The position numbers were made by a program, and so were the translations under genes. The notes under the pieces were generated by a model. It did not search any database, was not told where the DNA came from, and saw only the letters and a program-made list of their open reading frames with translations. Below, piece by piece: positions 62,349 to 64,000 of a DNA stretch of 64,000 bases. Source of the DNA: Anagrus nilaparvatae (Eukaryota; Arthropoda; Insecta; Hymenoptera; Mymaridae); assembly GCA_022575985.1 (NCBI GenBank), contig JAKSXM010000123.1, positions 310,001 to 374,000 on the forward strand, in the 5' to 3' direction. Numbering within the stretch: the stretch's first letter is position 1; the number at the start of each line of letters is the position of its first letter.

Positions 62349-62465
62349 TTTTGGTTCCTCAAAGAGGAACCATTGTGTTAGGTCAAAATTTGATTTTCTA
62401 TTTTTTGGCATATAAGCACGTTTTGGGACCCCAGGAAACTAAAAAACCTGTTTTTAAAAAAAGTC

Positions 62466-62510
<45 letters not shown>

Positions 62511-64000
62511 ATGTATGTAATCGGTGATATTTCACAAATATTATGGAATTAAGACCTAATTTTTTTTTCAAAAATTTTTTCACCAAAAAAGCTCGAGGTA
62601 CTTTTTTTTTTTTTTTGATTTGGATGTAATACCTCATTTATTTCCATGAAACTACTTATATTTGAAAGTATGGTTTTTACATGATATCTCGAATCGGATA
62701 CTTAATTTTCTGAAAATTTTTTTTCTAAAATTTTTTTCACAAAAAAAAACAAAAAATACAAATTTTTTTTTTCTTTTTGGACGTAGTACCTAATTTATTT
62801 CCATGGAAGTACTAGTTTTAAGAACCTTGTTTATTGTTATTTTTTGGATCTGATACTTAATTTTTTCAAAATTTTTTTTGTCAAAATGAAAAAAATAGAA
62901 AAATAAAAAAAAATGCAAAATTTTTTTTTTTTTTTGGGTGTAATACCTCATTTAATTCTATGAAAGTACTAATATCTGAAAATATTATAACTAGTGATAT
63001 TTCAAAACTATTATCGAATTAAGATCTAATTTTTTTTTCAAACATTTTTTTATCAAAAAATCTCAAACCCCCCCCCCCCTTTTTTTTTTAATTTGGATGT
63101 AATACATCATTTATTTCCATGAAAGTACTTATATTTGAAAGTATAGTTTTCAAATGATATCTCGAATCGGATACTTAATTTTCTGAAAATTTTTTTTCTA
63201 AAATTTTTTTCACAAAAAAATACAAAAAATACAAATTTTTTTTTCTTTTTGGACGTAGTACCTAATTTATTTCCATGGAAGTACTAGTTTTAAGAACCTT
63301 GTTTATTGTTATTTTTTGGATCTGATACTTAATTTTTTCAAAATTTTTTTTGTCAAAATGAAAAAAAAAGAAAAATAAAAAAAACTGCAATATATTTTTT
63401 TTTTTTGGTGTAATACCTCATTTAATTCTATGAAAGTACTAATATCTGAAAATATTGTAACTAGTGATATTTCAAAACCATTACCGAATTAAGACCTAAT
63501 TTTTTTTTCAAACATTTTTTTATCAAAAAATTTCAAACCCCCCCTTTTTTTTATTTTGGATGTAATACCTCATTTATTTCCATGAAAGTACTTATACTTG
63601 AAAGTATGGTTTTTACTCGATATCTCGAATCTGATACTTAATTTTTTGAAAATTTTTTTCCTAAAATTTTTTTCACAAAAATATACAAAAAATACGAAAT
63701 TTTTTTTTCTTTTTGGACGTAGTTCCTAATTTATTTCCATGGAAGTACTAGTTTTAAGAACCTCGTTTACAGTAATTTTTTGGAATTGATACTTAATTTT
63801 TTCAAAATTTTTATTCTCTAAATTAAAAAAAAAAAAAAATAAAAAAAATTGCAATATTTTTTTGGTGTAATACCTCGTTTAATTCTATGAAAGTACTAAT
63901 ATTTTAAAATATTGTAACCAGTGATATTCCAAAACAATTATCGAACGAATACCTAACTTTTTTTTCCAAAAATTTTTTTATTAAAAAAATCTCAAAATAC
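62349..64000 (+). repeat. Helentron-like element start followed by a 470-bp higher-order tandem repeat
   Basis: Starts with ttggttcctcaaagaggaac, the ggcatataagcacgtttt block and (GT)n, as at 49938. It then amplifies: monomers begin at 62623 (gatgtaatacctcattta), 62780 (gacgtagtacctaattta) and 62938 (ggtgtaatacctcattta), each about 157 bp apart. This trimer recurs at 63096 and 63559. Monomers at the same trimer position are more alike than neighbours, so it is a higher-order repeat of about 463-473 bp. The array reaches the window edge. Confidence 0.88.
62470..62507 (+). repeat. (GT)n microsatellite
   Basis: About 19 GT units, followed by gcgtatgtatg. It is the longest copy of the internal microsatellite of this family. 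Confidence 0.95.

Noticed and set aside
62398..62637. 79-codon frame with a threonine-histidine run
   Set aside because: It is simply the (GT)n microsatellite translated on the minus strand.

Overview
The window reads as a GC-poor arthropod nuclear genome, very probably an insect. Genes are split by short GT-AG introns, codons are strongly A/T-ending, and most of the sequence is AT-rich repeat. Three ordinary host genes are clear. The extreme base composition would fit GC-poor parasitoid wasps (aphidiine braconids are one known case), but nothing here fixes the species.

Layout. At 1-3.2 kb, on the minus strand, lies the N-terminal half of a membrane-anchored M1 aminopeptidase (APN-like); its 3' exons lie off the left edge, and a probable non-coding first exon sits near 8.3-8.4 kb. 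From 8.5 to 24 kb there is no protein gene I can support, only repeats, including three large foldback elements side by side (10.9-13.6 kb). At 24.3-26.0 kb (plus) is an organic cation/carcinine-type MFS transporter coded in a single exon. From 26 to 36 kb come several small palindromic elements, a more GC-rich decayed coding stretch (29.4-30.0 kb) and a 1-kb foldback (31-32 kb). At 36.3-41.0 kb (minus) is a complete 13-coding-exon V-ATPase a (116 kDa) subunit; exon phases all close and give 844 residues.

From about 44 kb to the right edge the sequence is dense accessory DNA: Ty1/copia and LINE remnants, tandem arrays with periods near 29, 46, 141, 157 and 326-386 bp, (CCTAT)n tails, and a repeat family with a 5' palindrome, a (GT)n tract, 157-bp monomers and a 3' hairpin (helentron/HINE-like by inference). 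Two nearly identical inverted 3' halves of that family bracket a roughly 10-kb segment (51.4-61.6 kb). This segment carries a small two-exon gene, a frameshifted CXC-domain gene and two further large foldbacks, one with nearly identical arms of about 780 bp. The right edge runs into a higher-order tandem repeat of about 470 bp made of three 157-bp monomers.

The three host genes are housekeeping or digestive/transport functions with no evident operon-like link. The most unusual content is the repeat architecture: homologous foldback elements at 15, 31 and 59 kb, a foldback wedged between two copies of another foldback family, and the composite element at 51-61 kb. I found no bacterial-type system, CRISPR array, rRNA or convincing tRNA.
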